Positions 1 to 8,144 are shown, counted from the stretch's first letter. The stretch is 64,000 bases of DNA from Paenibacillus thermotolerans (GCF_028745515.1 NZ_JAQZSG010000022.1:1-64000); one strand, 5' to 3'. Translations and numbers: made by a program. The notes: generated by a model from the letters alone, not told the origin.

Positions 1-94
1 AAAGAATGGATGTGGAAAGTGTCCAAACTAAGGGGGTTGACCCGGTGTTGACCGCTAATCCGGTTTTTTCTCGCGATTTTTCGCCTTTTCAACT

Positions 95-170
95 AATCAG
101 CGGAGTCTTGTTCCGTTATTTCGTGGATTCTCGCCGTTTGCCGCGAATTAGCGGACATTGCGTTCTGTTA
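95..170. repeat. Two copies of a 25-bp dispersed intergenic motif, 51 bp apart
   Basis: Positions 95-120 and 146-170 carry related copies of a motif with core AGCGGACA followed after a few bases by GTTCCGTTA. The same motif occurs four more times at 39999-40187. The rest of 1-463 has no convincing gene: short open frames there lack ribosome sites and overlap each other on both strands. Confidence 0.7.
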
Positions 171-463
171 CGTTCCGCTCCGCTCGAAATCGCATACCTA
201 ACAATCCCCCCCTTATTGGGCGCACAGCAAACCATTGCCGGGCTGAACAAATGTCGGCCATCGCACATACTTCCTTCACGATCGTAATCGTCCTCTGCTC
301 CCGTATCGCGAGCCGATTGAGGATGCCGCTTGCCATGTTTTTCTTAGTTCCGTCCCCGTCTTTCCCCAAACCGGTCAAAAAGATTCATAGCCTCACGAAT
401 ATTTTTCGGCGGATTCCCCCATAATGGGTAAAAACGGACCGAAAAAGGGGAGGCTTTTGTTCA

Positions 464-1801
464 ATGAATCTCGCAGACATGCTGAGCTACGCGGACATTC
501 ATCAGCTGAACCGGATTGCCGATCATTACGAGTGCAACTGCAACACCAATTCCAAGAACGAATTGATCCAAGCGATACTCGGCCGGATCAACCGCAAAGA
601 CGTGTTTGAGACGTATGTGGAAAAGCTGGAGCTCGAGGATATCCGATTTTTAAATTCGCTGCTATACGATCAAAGAGAATCGTTTTCGCTGGAGGAATTG
701 GTTGCGCGGGCGAGACTCAGCCGTTTCCAGACGGAAGCGGCGGAAGCCGGCGGAGCCAACCCGCAAGCCCGATCGCCGAACGACCTCCGTATGTCGTCGC
801 TGGGGCAGACCGAAACGAAAGAACCGAATTTGAAAGAGTTTAAGAAATCAACCGCCAAAGCCTCCAAAGCCTCCAAAGCCTCCAAAGCCACCAAAGCTTC
901 TAAAGCTTCTAATGCCGCCAAAAAGTCGGCAAGCGACAAGGAGGAGACCAAGGAATGGAGCCCGCGGGATATGGTGTTGAGATTTAAACAGCAAGGCTGG
1001 CTGTTTAACGGCTACTCGCACCAGACGAAATATTTGTATCAAGTCCCCAGCGACTTGAAACGAAGGTTCGCGGATTCGCTGGCACGCTCTTTCGAACGCC
1101 GGTTGCAGGTGATCGAGGAGCCTCCCGTTTATCGGGACGAGCAGCGCTTGCTGCTTGAGGACATCTATCAATTTTTGAAATTCGTCCATCAGTCGCCTGT
1201 GGAGCTTTCCTCTAACGGAGCGATGTATAAGCGCACACAGCAGGCGATCATGGACGTCATGACCGTGAAGGAAGAGCCGGTCGGAAAAGGCGGCTGGAGA
1301 TTCGGCTACGGCCGGAAAATCAACGACTATCCGAACCGCTTCTCGCTGATTTACGATTATTGCTTTTACAACAAATTGATCGATGAGGGTCCCGGTATGC
1401 TGACGGTCACAGAGGCCGGCGCCGAACGCGTATCGGCCGGCGCCCGGGAGGACCCGAGCGCGGTTTACCGGTTTTGGCTGAAGCTGTACAAAAACCCGAT
1501 TCATAATATTCAATCGCTGGCGCACTGGGTAGACCGGCTTGCGCAGCGGTGGGTAACGGTCAAGACGATGACCGAAGTGCTTATCGGGCTCGTAAAGCCG
1601 TACTATTACGATACTCCGGAAGCAATACTCCGAAACCGGGTTTTGACGATGATGATGCATCTCGGATTATTGCGGATCGGAGAGCATCCGGAGAGCGGCA
1701 CCGTTGTGGAAATGACGAAGCTCGGGAGCAGCATTGTGCGCGGCGTATACGTCCCGGAAGAGGACCGAATCGCGCTCCCCGAGCAGCCCGGTACGGGCTA
1801 G
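464..1801 (+). CDS. Unrecognised protein with two regions joined by an Ala-Ser-Lys repeat linker
   Basis: A 445-residue cytosolic-looking protein that I do not recognise. The ATG at 464 follows a GGGGAGG ribosome site about 11 bases upstream. Residues 1-85 are an acidic helical region that looks like a small DNA- or protein-binding module. Residues about 125-155 are a low-complexity Ala/Ser/Lys linker made by a 9-nt tandem repeat. The C-terminal half (about 165-435) is mixed alpha/beta with many Tyr, Trp and Arg residues. No membrane segment or signal peptide is seen. It lies upstream of the IDEAL-ypiF-qcr block, where B. subtilis has ypiA, but it does not look like a TPR protein. Function unknown. 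Confidence 0.85.
   Translation: MNLADMLSYADIHQLNRIADHYECNCNTNSKNELIQAILGRINRKDVFETYVEKLELEDIRFLNSLLYDQRESFSLEELVARARLSRFQTEAAEAGGANPQARSPNDLRMSSLGQTETKEPNLKEFKKSTAKASKASKASKATKASKASNAAKKSASDKEETKEWSPRDMVLRFKQQGWLFNGYSHQTKYLYQVPSDLKRRFADSLARSFERRLQVIEEPPVYRDEQRLLLEDIYQFLKFVHQSPVELSSNGAMYKRTQQAIMDVMTVKEEPVGKGGWRFGYGRKINDYPNRFSLIYDYCFYNKLIDEGPGMLTVTEAGAERVSAGAREDPSAVYRFWLKLYKNPIHNIQSLAHWVDRLAQRWVTVKTMTEVLIGLVKPYYYDTPEAILRNRVLTMMMHLGLLRIGEHPESGTVVEMTKLGSSIVRGVYVPEEDRIALPEQPGTG
860..913 (+). repeat. Six 9-nt coding repeats (Ala-Ser-Lys)
   Basis: Three exact GCCTCCAAA units (860-886) are followed by diverged units GCCACCAAA, GCTTCTAAA and GCTTCTAAT. All are in frame and encode Ala-Ser/Thr-Lys triplets. 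The exact units are expected to be prone to slippage in steps of three residues, so linker length may vary between strains. Confidence 0.9.
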
Positions 1802-1910
1802 GCTACCGTATATTCGATGCGATACGGGCGTTCGAACTAAAACGGCGCCTCACGCAACGAATAAATTAGTTTTAAAGAATCTTGTATTCGACAAAGATGG
1901 AGGGTTACGT

Positions 1911-2099
1911 ATGGAGAAACAGGTTCCGGCAAATGAAATGCTGCGTAATCTGATGGCGGAACTCATCCTTGACGAGGCCATACGAGAATACAGGCAGAAA
2001 GAACTTTACAAGGAAATTGACGTGGCCCTCGCGGAAGGGAATGAAGCGGCGTTCCTCGCGCTGACGAATGAGCTTCGCACTTTGCTTAGCATTGCGTAA
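1911..2099 (+). CDS. IDEAL-domain small protein
   Basis: A 62-residue protein. The ATG at 1911 was chosen because GGAGGG lies just upstream; a longer frame from 1734 overlaps the previous gene and has no ribosome site. Residues about 35-60 fit the IDEAL domain: an Ile-Asp-x-Ala-Leu core followed by a Phe-x-x-Leu-Thr-x-x-Leu segment. In B. subtilis the gene at this place, just before ypiF and qcrABC, is ypiB, which has an N-terminal UPF0302 domain before its IDEAL segment. Here only the IDEAL part is present. A terminator follows at 2115. IDEAL segments are short helical protein-binding elements; a partner cannot be named from the sequence. Confidence 0.85.
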   Translation: MEKQVPANEMLRNLMAELILDEAIREYRQKELYKEIDVALAEGNEAAFLALTNELRTLLSIA

Positions 2100-2114
2100 G
2101 CTTAGTCCCGTATA

Positions 2115-2146
2115 AGCCTATGCGTATGCGTGGGCTTTTTTCTTTT
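2115..2146 (+). terminator. Intrinsic terminator after the IDEAL gene
   Basis: A nine-pair stem (AGCCTATGC with GCGTGGGCT, two GU pairs) with a 4-nt loop is followed by TTTTTTCTTTT. Confidence 0.8.
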
Positions 2147-2238
2147 CGCACATTTGGTACATGCCTGGGTAATGTGATACATTGGATGAGGCAAATATGC
2201 ATATCCTAATAACCATTGTTTCCAAGGAGAGGGAACCG

Positions 2239-2688
2239 ATGAAGTTTAGTGACATCGACCGGGAACGATGGGACGAGCTGAAGCCGTATCTGGATACGGT
2301 GCTGCTCCCCGTCAGCGGCTTAACCGGAGCCGAATCGCCTTGGGAGGCGACGGTTATGCTTGAGAAGCTGCGCGACGCTTTGGATCCGCTCGAGCAGCTT
2401 TATAAAGGAAGAGTCGTTACGTATCCCGCCGTGCATTACGCGGAGTCGGACGAACGGCTGGAGCGGCTCGTCGGCGAAATGTGCGGGAGACTTACTGCAG
2501 GCGGCTTCCGATATTGCGTCGTCGTATCCGGGAACGAGCGTTTAGCCGCGTTCCGTCCGAAGGAAGCGAGTCTGGTGGTCGTGCCTGAAGCCGGCGAAGC
2601 GGCCGAAGAGGGGGCGAATTACAGAGCGAGAATTCGCAAGGCTGTGGAGTCGCTTTGGTTCGGCGGCGGCGCCGTAGGCAGCACCTGA
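2239..2688 (+). CDS. ypiF: YpiF family protein (DUF2487)
   Basis: A 149-residue cytosolic protein of the YpiF/DUF2487 family, of unknown function. The assignment rests on the start of the protein (MKFSDIDRERW), the pattern of hydrophobic strands, and the position directly before qcrABC, as in B. subtilis. The ATG at 2239 is preceded by AAGGAGAGGG; the longer frame from 2182 has no ribosome site. It ends 174 bases before qcrA, and the qcr promoter lies in that gap, so it is probably a separate unit. Confidence 0.8.
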   Translation: MKFSDIDRERWDELKPYLDTVLLPVSGLTGAESPWEATVMLEKLRDALDPLEQLYKGRVVTYPAVHYAESDERLERLVGEMCGRLTAGGFRYCVVVSGNERLAAFRPKEASLVVVPEAGEAAEEGANYRARIRKAVESLWFGGGAVGST

Positions 2689-2694
2689 ACCTCA

Positions 2695-2716
2695 GTTGTG
2701 ACAAATTCGTAACAAC
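2695..2716. promoter_or_regulatory. Imperfect dyad upstream of the qcr promoter
   Basis: GTTGTGAC and GTAACAAC flank six bases (AAATTC). The half-sites are inverted copies with one mismatch. The dyad sits about 46 bases upstream of the -35 box of qcrA, a usual place for an activator. The half-sites resemble TTGTGA-type sites of redox regulators (Rex, ResD, Fnr), but the 6-base spacing does not fit the 18-bp Rex operator. The regulator is inferred only. Confidence 0.35.
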
Positions 2717-2761
2717 TTTGTCTATTCCTTGTCTCAATCCCGTTTGGAAGGTTGCAATTTC

Positions 2762-2790
2762 TTGACGGGTCATGGGCCGTAAGCTATTAT
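2762..2790 (+). promoter_or_regulatory. Sigma-A promoter of qcrABC
   Basis: TTGACG at 2762 and TATTAT at 2785 are separated by 17 bases. Transcription would start near 2797, about 65 bases before the qcrA start. Confidence 0.65.
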
Positions 2791-2862
2791 AATTTATGAC
2801 TTTGCACGTGCTAGCAAGAGGCTGATGAGATTGTCGTTCTTGGCAAAGGGGGTAAACAGAAA

Positions 2863-3405
2863 ATGAGCGAAAAAACACACGGAACTCATGGAGAAGAGCA
2901 CAAAAGCTCCAAACGGCGCGAAATGTCCCGCCGTCAATTCCTTTCCTATACGCTTGGCGGCGCAGGCGGATTTATGGCTGCGGGCATTATGGTCCCAATG
3001 CTTCGCTTTGCGGTAGATCCTCTGCTTGAACCGAAAGCGGAGGCGAACTACGTTAAGGTTACGGAAGAGGGCAGCATTAAAGCAGAACCTACGGAATTCA
3101 AATTCAAAATCCACCAAATCGACGGATGGTACGAAAGCGATCCGGAAATGACGGCTTGGATTGCGAAGGGCGAGGACGGTAAGATTTATGCGCTGTCCCC
3201 GGTTTGTAAGCATTTGGGCTGCACGGTTAACTGGAATACGAACACCGAATATCCGGAACAGTTTTTCTGCCCTTGCCACGGCGCGCATTATACGAAGGAC
3301 GGGCAAAACTTGGCGGTTGCGCCTGCGCCGCTTGACGAGTACGACGTCAAGCTCGAAAACGGCTTCGTATATCTCGGCCCGATTCGTCCTAACTCAAGAG
3401 TGTAA
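2863..3405 (+). CDS. qcrA: Menaquinol:cytochrome c reductase Rieske iron-sulfur subunit
   Basis: QcrA carries the [2Fe-2S] centre of the cytochrome bc complex that passes electrons from menaquinol to cytochrome c. The 180-residue protein has a twin-arginine-like start (SRRQFL, residues about 24-29) before a membrane anchor at about 30-50, as usual for Rieske proteins exported folded. The two cluster-binding motifs are visible: CKHLGC and CPCHGAHY near residues 112 and 134, giving the Cys-x-His and Cys-x-x-His ligands. AAAGGGGGT lies upstream of the ATG. qcrB starts 21 bases after its stop, so qcrABC is one operon. Confidence 0.97.
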   Translation: MSEKTHGTHGEEHKSSKRREMSRRQFLSYTLGGAGGFMAAGIMVPMLRFAVDPLLEPKAEANYVKVTEEGSIKAEPTEFKFKIHQIDGWYESDPEMTAWIAKGEDGKIYALSPVCKHLGCTVNWNTNTEYPEQFFCPCHGAHYTKDGQNLAVAPAPLDEYDVKLENGFVYLGPIRPNSRV

Positions 3406-3426
3406 GAAGGAGGCGTTTCAGATCAT

Positions 3427-4098
3427 ATGTTAAAATCGGTATACAACTGGATTGACGAACGTCTCGACATCACACCGATTTGGCGGGACGTTGCGGACCA
3501 TGAAGTACCGGAGCACGTAAACCCGGCGCATCACTTTTCCGCGTTCGTGTATTGCTTCGGCGGCTTGACGTTTTTTATTACGGTCATTCAAATTTTGTCC
3601 GGCATGTTTCTGACGATGTATTACGTTCCGGACATCATCAACGCTTACGCATCCGTCGACTACCTGCAGCATAAGGTCGCTTTCGGCGTGATCGTGAGAG
3701 GTATGCATCACTGGGGCGCAAGCTTGGTTATCGTCATGATGTTCCTACATACGCTTCGCGTATTTTTTACGGGCTCGTACAAGCACCCGCGCGAAATGAA
3801 CTGGGTCATCGGCATGCTGATCTTTGCGGTTATGCTCGGTCTCGGCTTTACGGGTTACCTGCTTCCTTGGGATAATAAAGCTTACTTCGCGACGAAGGTC
3901 GGCATTCAGATTGCCGCATCCGTACCGTTCGTCGGCGATTATGTGAAGACGTTCCTGCAAGGCGGCGACATTGTCGGCGCCCAAACGATCACGCGTTTCT
4001 TCGCATTGCACGTATTCTTCCTACCGGCTGGCCTGCTGGCGCTTCTTGGAGGGCACTTCTTCCTGATCCGCAAACAGGGCATCTCGGGACCGTTGTGA
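3427..4098 (+). CDS. qcrB: Menaquinol:cytochrome c reductase cytochrome b subunit
   Basis: A 223-residue cytochrome b6-type membrane subunit that binds haems b and forms the quinol sites. At least four hydrophobic helices are evident, with paired histidines in the second and fourth helices (GMHHWGA and HTLRVF segments, and FALHVFFLPAG near the end). The GYLLPWD segment typical of cytochrome b is present. AGGAGG lies upstream of the start. Length is usual for the split b6 form, with the remaining helices carried on QcrC. Confidence 0.97.
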   Translation: MLKSVYNWIDERLDITPIWRDVADHEVPEHVNPAHHFSAFVYCFGGLTFFITVIQILSGMFLTMYYVPDIINAYASVDYLQHKVAFGVIVRGMHHWGASLVIVMMFLHTLRVFFTGSYKHPREMNWVIGMLIFAVMLGLGFTGYLLPWDNKAYFATKVGIQIAASVPFVGDYVKTFLQGGDIVGAQTITRFFALHVFFLPAGLLALLGGHFFLIRKQGISGPL

Positions 4099-4113
4099 TG
4101 AGGGGGAACCGAA

Positions 4114-5010
4114 ATGTCAGCATCGAATCATAATCCAAATGAAAAAGTTGTATACGTCGGCGACTCTCGCGTAAGAAAAGTGCAGCACAATAACATTCCG
4201 CGCGACTATACCGCATATCCGGGGAAATCGGAAGCGTTCATTCCGAACTTCCTATTGAAGGAATGGATGGTCGGGGTTGTCGTTCTGGTCGGAATTTTGG
4301 TGCTTGTCATTTCTCATCCGTCTCCGCTCGGCTATCCGGCGGATCCGACGAACACCGGCTTCATTCCGATGCCGGACTGGTACTTCTTGTTCTTGTACCA
4401 GCTGCTTAAATATCCGTATACTTCCGACCAATTCGTCGTGCTCGGCACGGTCGGCGTCCCGGGGCTTGCGTTCCTCGGTCTGATGCTCGCGCCGTTCCTG
4501 GACCGGAGCCCGGAGCGCCGCTTCTATAGACGGCCTGCGACTTCGGCGCTGATGCTGCTCTCGCTCGTTGCGATGATCTACCTGACGAAGGTTTCTTGGG
4601 ATCACTACCAGCATGAGCTGCAAGTGAGCGGCATTACGCCGGAGCACATCGAACGCGAAGAGAAGATGAAGAAGGAAAGAGAAGCGGCCAAGAACGGAGA
4701 ACCGCAAAAGCCAGTAGCGACTGCAATCGTTGCAGAGGATGACCCGGCGTATCAGATTTACCAGAACGCTTCCTGCGTGAGCTGCCATGCGGCGGACATG
4801 AAGGGGAACGCGACGGCCGGCTTCCCGCAGCTGATCGGCGTGGGCGACAGCTACTCCAAAGAAGAGATCATGGACATTATCAAGAACGGCAAAGGCGGCA
4901 TGCCTGCGCAGTATGATTACAATATTAAACAAGGGCTGACCGATGAAGATATGGACGCCTTGGCCGGCTGGCTGGCAATGCAGAAAGCGGAGCCTGCACC
5001 GGCGGAATAA
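4114..5010 (+). CDS. qcrC: Menaquinol:cytochrome c reductase cytochrome b/c fusion subunit
   Basis: A 298-residue fusion of a subunit IV-like membrane part with a C-terminal cytochrome c domain, the arrangement of Gram-positive bc complexes. Three membrane helices lie between about residues 50 and 175, with the PDWYFLFLYQLL quinol-site segment near 88. The cytochrome c part has CVSCH near residue 223 for covalent haem and a GGMP segment near 266 as the likely methionine ligand. The gene starts 15 bases after qcrB and is followed by a strong terminator. Confidence 0.97.
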   Translation: MSASNHNPNEKVVYVGDSRVRKVQHNNIPRDYTAYPGKSEAFIPNFLLKEWMVGVVVLVGILVLVISHPSPLGYPADPTNTGFIPMPDWYFLFLYQLLKYPYTSDQFVVLGTVGVPGLAFLGLMLAPFLDRSPERRFYRRPATSALMLLSLVAMIYLTKVSWDHYQHELQVSGITPEHIEREEKMKKEREAAKNGEPQKPVATAIVAEDDPAYQIYQNASCVSCHAADMKGNATAGFPQLIGVGDSYSKEEIMDIIKNGKGGMPAQYDYNIKQGLTDEDMDALAGWLAMQKAEPAPAE

Positions 5011-5026
5011 CGAACACAAGAAGAAG

Positions 5027-5058
5027 CCTGACCGCGTTCATCCCGGTCAGGTTTTTTT
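5027..5058 (+). terminator. Intrinsic terminator of qcrABC
   Basis: CCTGACCG and CGGTCAGG form a perfect 8-bp stem around a 9-nt loop, followed by seven T. Confidence 0.93.
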
Positions 5059-5123
5059 AACGGTTCAGAAAGTATATCCTGCGGATATAACATCTGAAGC
5101 CTTGCGCGAGGAGAGTGCCTAGC

Positions 5124-5792
5124 TTGTTACGAATGATTTCGATGCTTTGGAGCCGGTCGTTTTTGCTGCAGCCGTGGATATTGTGGGCGTTATTTTGGGC
5201 CAATTTGCTGGGAACGTTATACGGCTATGAATGGTACCGCTATCAGCTGGTAATGACATGGAACGAAATCGGCAAGTGGCTCGTCCTGGTCGTTCCGGAC
5301 AGTCCGACGGCCAGCTTGTTTTTTACGATTACGATCGCATTCTTGATTCGGGACCGGAAGACGGTGCAATCACCGCCGCTGCTGCGGGACGAGCCGATCG
5401 TCTCCGGGCGGGGAATCGTCGAAGCGTTATCCGTCATTACCCAGGTGAAATACGGAATATGGGCCGTTACGATTATCTTGTGGGAAGCGTCGCTTGGGGA
5501 TAAGCTCGTATGGCAGGATTACATGCTGATGGCATCCCATTCGCTTATGGCCGTCGAAGCACTGCTCTATATGCGCTTCTACCGCAGGCTCACGCTCGTA
5601 ACGGTAGCGATCGGCGCCGCATGGACGCTGTTAAACGACGCGATCGACTATACGTTCGGCGTCTTCCCGATGCTGAGCTCGGTGCTTCTCGAACGGATCG
5701 ATCAGGTGCAGACGTTCACCGTTTCGCTAAGCGTACTCGGCATCGCTTGCGCCGCGCTCGGCGTGCTGCTTTCTAAAAAATATCGCGTCTAA
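5124..5792 (+). CDS. ypjA: YpjA family membrane protein (DUF1405)
   Basis: A membrane protein of about 222 residues in the DUF1405/YpjA family, of unknown function. Six or so hydrophobic segments span the protein. I chose the TTG at 5124 because the GGAGAG ribosome site at 5110 is 8 bases away; the GTG at 5115 overlaps that site. The place after qcrC and before ypjB matches B. subtilis. The stop is followed within a few bases by the hairpin that covers the ypjB ribosome site. Confidence 0.82.
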   Translation: MLRMISMLWSRSFLLQPWILWALFWANLLGTLYGYEWYRYQLVMTWNEIGKWLVLVVPDSPTASLFFTITIAFLIRDRKTVQSPPLLRDEPIVSGRGIVEALSVITQVKYGIWAVTIILWEASLGDKLVWQDYMLMASHSLMAVEALLYMRFYRRLTLVTVAIGAAWTLLNDAIDYTFGVFPMLSSVLLERIDQVQTFTVSLSVLGIACAALGVLLSKKYRV

Positions 5793-5796
5793 AGCA

Positions 5797-5835
5797 GGAC
5801 ATCCCTCCATATCATGGTGATAAGGAGGGATGTCC
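5797..5835 (+). promoter_or_regulatory. Perfect hairpin that buries the ypjB ribosome-binding site
   Basis: GGACATCCCTCC (5797-5808) pairs perfectly with GGAGGGATGTCC (5824-5835) around a 15-nt loop. The right arm contains the only ribosome site for the ATG at 5837. There is no T-run, so it is not a terminator. It begins 5 bases after the ypjA stop, so ribosomes finishing ypjA could open it. Confidence 0.75.
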
Positions 5836-5836
5836 C

Positions 5837-6739
5837 ATGAGAACGGTGAATTGGAAGATGCCGTTCCTAGGCAGGCTAAGCCTCGTCGGCTTGCTTGCCG
5901 CAGCGCTGCTTTCGACGGCCGCCGGCTGCTCGAACGAAGCGGAAACGAAGCCCGATGCGAAACAAGTCGTAACCGATGCGCAATATGCGCTGCTCGATCA
6001 AATGAACAAGCATGCGGAAAATGCTTACCGAAGCGTTAAGGACGGGGACGCCCAAGCGGCGCAGACCCATATGGTGCAGCTGTCCGCCGCGGCGACGAAG
6101 CTGTCGTACGACGGACTGACGACGATCGAAGGGATCGGCGCGTTATCGGAAACCGTATCGGCGGCGCTGCAAACGTTAAATCACGTACAGCCCGATGAGC
6201 GCAAAGCACTGCTCGAGGTCATTAAAGTGCGCTTGGCCGTTGACGCATTATGCCAACCGAAGCGGCCGATGTGGCTTGATTTCGAGAAGCCGCTTGCCGA
6301 AAATGTGTCGGAGCTGGAAGCGGCTGTAATCAAGCGTGATAAGAACGGCGCAAGTGCGGCATTGAATGAGTGGAAGGCAAGGGTCGCGCTTATTCGCCCG
6401 GCGGTAACGATTACGAAGGGTCCTTCCCAAGCCGCCGTACTCGATTCGATGTCTTCGTTCTTTGAGAACGGAATCGGAACACGCAACTGGAAGGCGATCC
6501 AAGACGGCTTGCCGAACTTGAGCAAGGCGCTTGACGAGCTGTTCCGTTCCGCGGACGAACAGCGGGAAACGATCGCGCCGATCGCGCCGACAGCGGAGCC
6601 TCCGCATCCCATCCTGTGGACCTTTACGCTGGGAGCGGTCATTTTGGGAGTTCTTGCGTATGTCGCATGGAGGCGGTATCAAGCGGAAGCGGCCTATGTC
6701 AGAGTAAAGAGCGAAAAAGATATCGACGGCATTTTGTAA
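5837..6739 (+). CDS. ypjB: Sporulation protein YpjB, membrane-anchored
   Basis: A 300-residue protein of the SpoYpjB family. The N-terminus has a signal segment ending in a lipobox-like AAGC at about residue 31, so it may be a lipoprotein. A long helical outer domain follows, then a membrane helix at about 254-275 with a basic cytoplasmic tail. The name comes from the B. subtilis homologue, whose exact role is not known to me. Its ribosome site lies within a perfect hairpin, which suggests coupling to ypjA translation. Confidence 0.82.
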   Translation: MRTVNWKMPFLGRLSLVGLLAAALLSTAAGCSNEAETKPDAKQVVTDAQYALLDQMNKHAENAYRSVKDGDAQAAQTHMVQLSAAATKLSYDGLTTIEGIGALSETVSAALQTLNHVQPDERKALLEVIKVRLAVDALCQPKRPMWLDFEKPLAENVSELEAAVIKRDKNGASAALNEWKARVALIRPAVTITKGPSQAAVLDSMSSFFENGIGTRNWKAIQDGLPNLSKALDELFRSADEQRETIAPIAPTAEPPHPILWTFTLGAVILGVLAYVAWRRYQAEAAYVRVKSEKDIDGIL

Positions 6740-6748
6740 TAAACCATT

Positions 6749-7633
6749 TTAATTCGCGTGCTCGGCTTCGGGTTCTTTGAACCCTTCCCCGAGAACGTCC
6801 TGCACTTCGCTGACGATTATAAACGCTTTCGGATCCACCCGCCGAATCAGTCTTTCGACTCGGCGGGTTTCCTGTTTGTAAACGACGCAGTACAGCATTT
6901 CCTTCGCTTGGCCGGTGAACGCTCCTTTAGCCGGTATAATCGTAACGCCCCGCTCCAATTCCTTCATAATAATATCGGCGATCGTCTGCGGATGCTCCGA
7001 AATGACCGTGAACGCTCTTGCGGCGTATTCCCCTTGTTGAATCAGATCGATGATTTTCGCGGAAATGAACACGGCAACGAGCGTGTACAGAACGCGTTCC
7101 ATAGATATGTAAATAAGAGATAGTCCGATGACAACCGCGTCAAAGCACAGAAAAAATTGTCCCATGCTCCAGCCGCGCTTCTTGCTGGCGATTCTGGCCA
7201 AAATATCGACGCCGCCCGTCGTGCCCCCGAAGCGGAACACGATGCCGAGCCCGGTGCCGAGCGTAACTCCCGCATACAAAGTCGCAAGGAATAGATCATG
7301 TTCGGCGGAGAAAGGACGAATCCATCCGGCATCGATGGAGCGCTCGATCAAATATAAGAAGAAGGAAAGCGATAACGTGCCGAAAATCGTTAAAAACATG
7401 CCTCGCTTGCCGAGCAGCTTCCAGCCTACGATAAAAAGCGGAATATTAAGCACAAGCGTCGTAATGGACAAAGGAAAACGGTAAGCGTAGTTCAGTAAGA
7501 TGCCGACCCCCGTCACGCCGCCTTCCATCAGCTCGTTGGGAATCAAAAAATATTGAAGGCCGAACGCGTAAACGGCCGTTCCGATCATAATCGGAAGCAG
7601 CTGGTGCCAAATGAGGGATATCCAATGCTTCAT
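6749..7633 (-). CDS. ypjC: YitT family membrane protein with DUF2179 domain (YpjC-like)
   Basis: A 294-residue protein with five or six membrane helices in the first 185 residues and a soluble C-terminal DUF2179 domain (about 205-285) with the 'GATI-type' fold segment GVTIIPAKGAFTG. It belongs to the YitT family, whose function is unsettled. It lies between ypjB and ypjD, where B. subtilis has ypjC. AGGAGAG lies just upstream of the start on the minus strand. A second YitT gene is at 49833. Confidence 0.87.
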   Translation of the reverse strand: MKHWISLIWHQLLPIMIGTAVYAFGLQYFLIPNELMEGGVTGVGILLNYAYRFPLSITTLVLNIPLFIVGWKLLGKRGMFLTIFGTLSLSFFLYLIERSIDAGWIRPFSAEHDLFLATLYAGVTLGTGLGIVFRFGGTTGGVDILARIASKKRGWSMGQFFLCFDAVVIGLSLIYISMERVLYTLVAVFISAKIIDLIQQGEYAARAFTVISEHPQTIADIIMKELERGVTIIPAKGAFTGQAKEMLYCVVYKQETRRVERLIRRVDPKAFIIVSEVQDVLGEGFKEPEAEHAN

Positions 7634-7668
7634 AAAGCTCTCCTTCTCTGTATATCTGCGGTATTCCT

Positions 7669-7698
7669 ATTGTATCACGGACAAGTCGGGTCCCACAA
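7669..7698 (-). promoter_or_regulatory. Likely promoter of the minus-strand yitT-family gene
   Basis: On the minus strand TTGTGG (7698-7693) and TACAAT (7674-7669) are 18 bases apart, about 35 bases before the gene. Confidence 0.5.
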
Positions 7699-7728
7699 AG
7701 AGCCGGGCGGCGAATCGTCGCTCCGTTC

Positions 7729-7757
7729 TTGTACTCCCGAAAGCTTTACGCTAACAT
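7729..7757 (+). promoter_or_regulatory. Likely promoter of the ypjD-to-birA operon
   Basis: TTGTAC at 7729 and TAACAT at 7752 are 17 bases apart. Transcription would start near 7764, which makes the ATG at 7767 an unlikely start and favours 7797 for ypjD. Confidence 0.55.
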
Positions 7758-7796
7758 AGGAGTAACATGAGGACTTCGAAGGCGAGGAATATGCGC

Positions 7797-8144
7797 ATGT
7801 CCGACAAGACGCTAAAGATGATGCAGGAAGAAGTGGACCGTTACATCTCTCAATTTAAGGAGGGTTACTTCTCGCCGCTTGCCTTGCTTGCAAGAATTAC
7901 GGAAGAAGTGGGTGAGCTTGCGAGAGAGGTGAATCACACGTACGGCGAGAAGCCGAAAAAGAAGGACGAGCCCGAAAACTCCATCGAGTATGAATTGGGC
8001 GACATTCTGTTTATTGTAATTTGCTTTGCGAATTCGCTCGGCATTGATTTGCAGCAGGCGCACGATGCGGTGATGCACAAATTCAATACGCGCGATAAAG
8101 ATAGATGGACTAAATTGAACACCGAAGCTGAAAAGCCCGAATAA
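7797..8144 (+). CDS. ypjD: MazG-type nucleotide pyrophosphohydrolase YpjD
   Basis: A 115-residue all-helical protein of the MazG/dUTPase-like pyrophosphohydrolase superfamily, expected to hydrolyse nucleoside triphosphates to monophosphates with Mg2+. The metal-binding pairs are visible: EEVGE near residue 35 and ELGD near 66. The start at 7797 has GAGGA 8 bases upstream; ATGs at 7767 and 7791 are alternatives in the same frame. It opens the run of genes to birA. Confidence 0.87.
   Translation: MSDKTLKMMQEEVDRYISQFKEGYFSPLALLARITEEVGELAREVNHTYGEKPKKKDEPENSIEYELGDILFIVICFANSLGIDLQQAHDAVMHKFNTRDKDRWTKLNTEAEKPE

Noticed and set aside
148-424. Overlapping short frames on both strands at the window start
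   Set aside because: No ribosome sites, mutual overlap and repeat content; judged non-coding.
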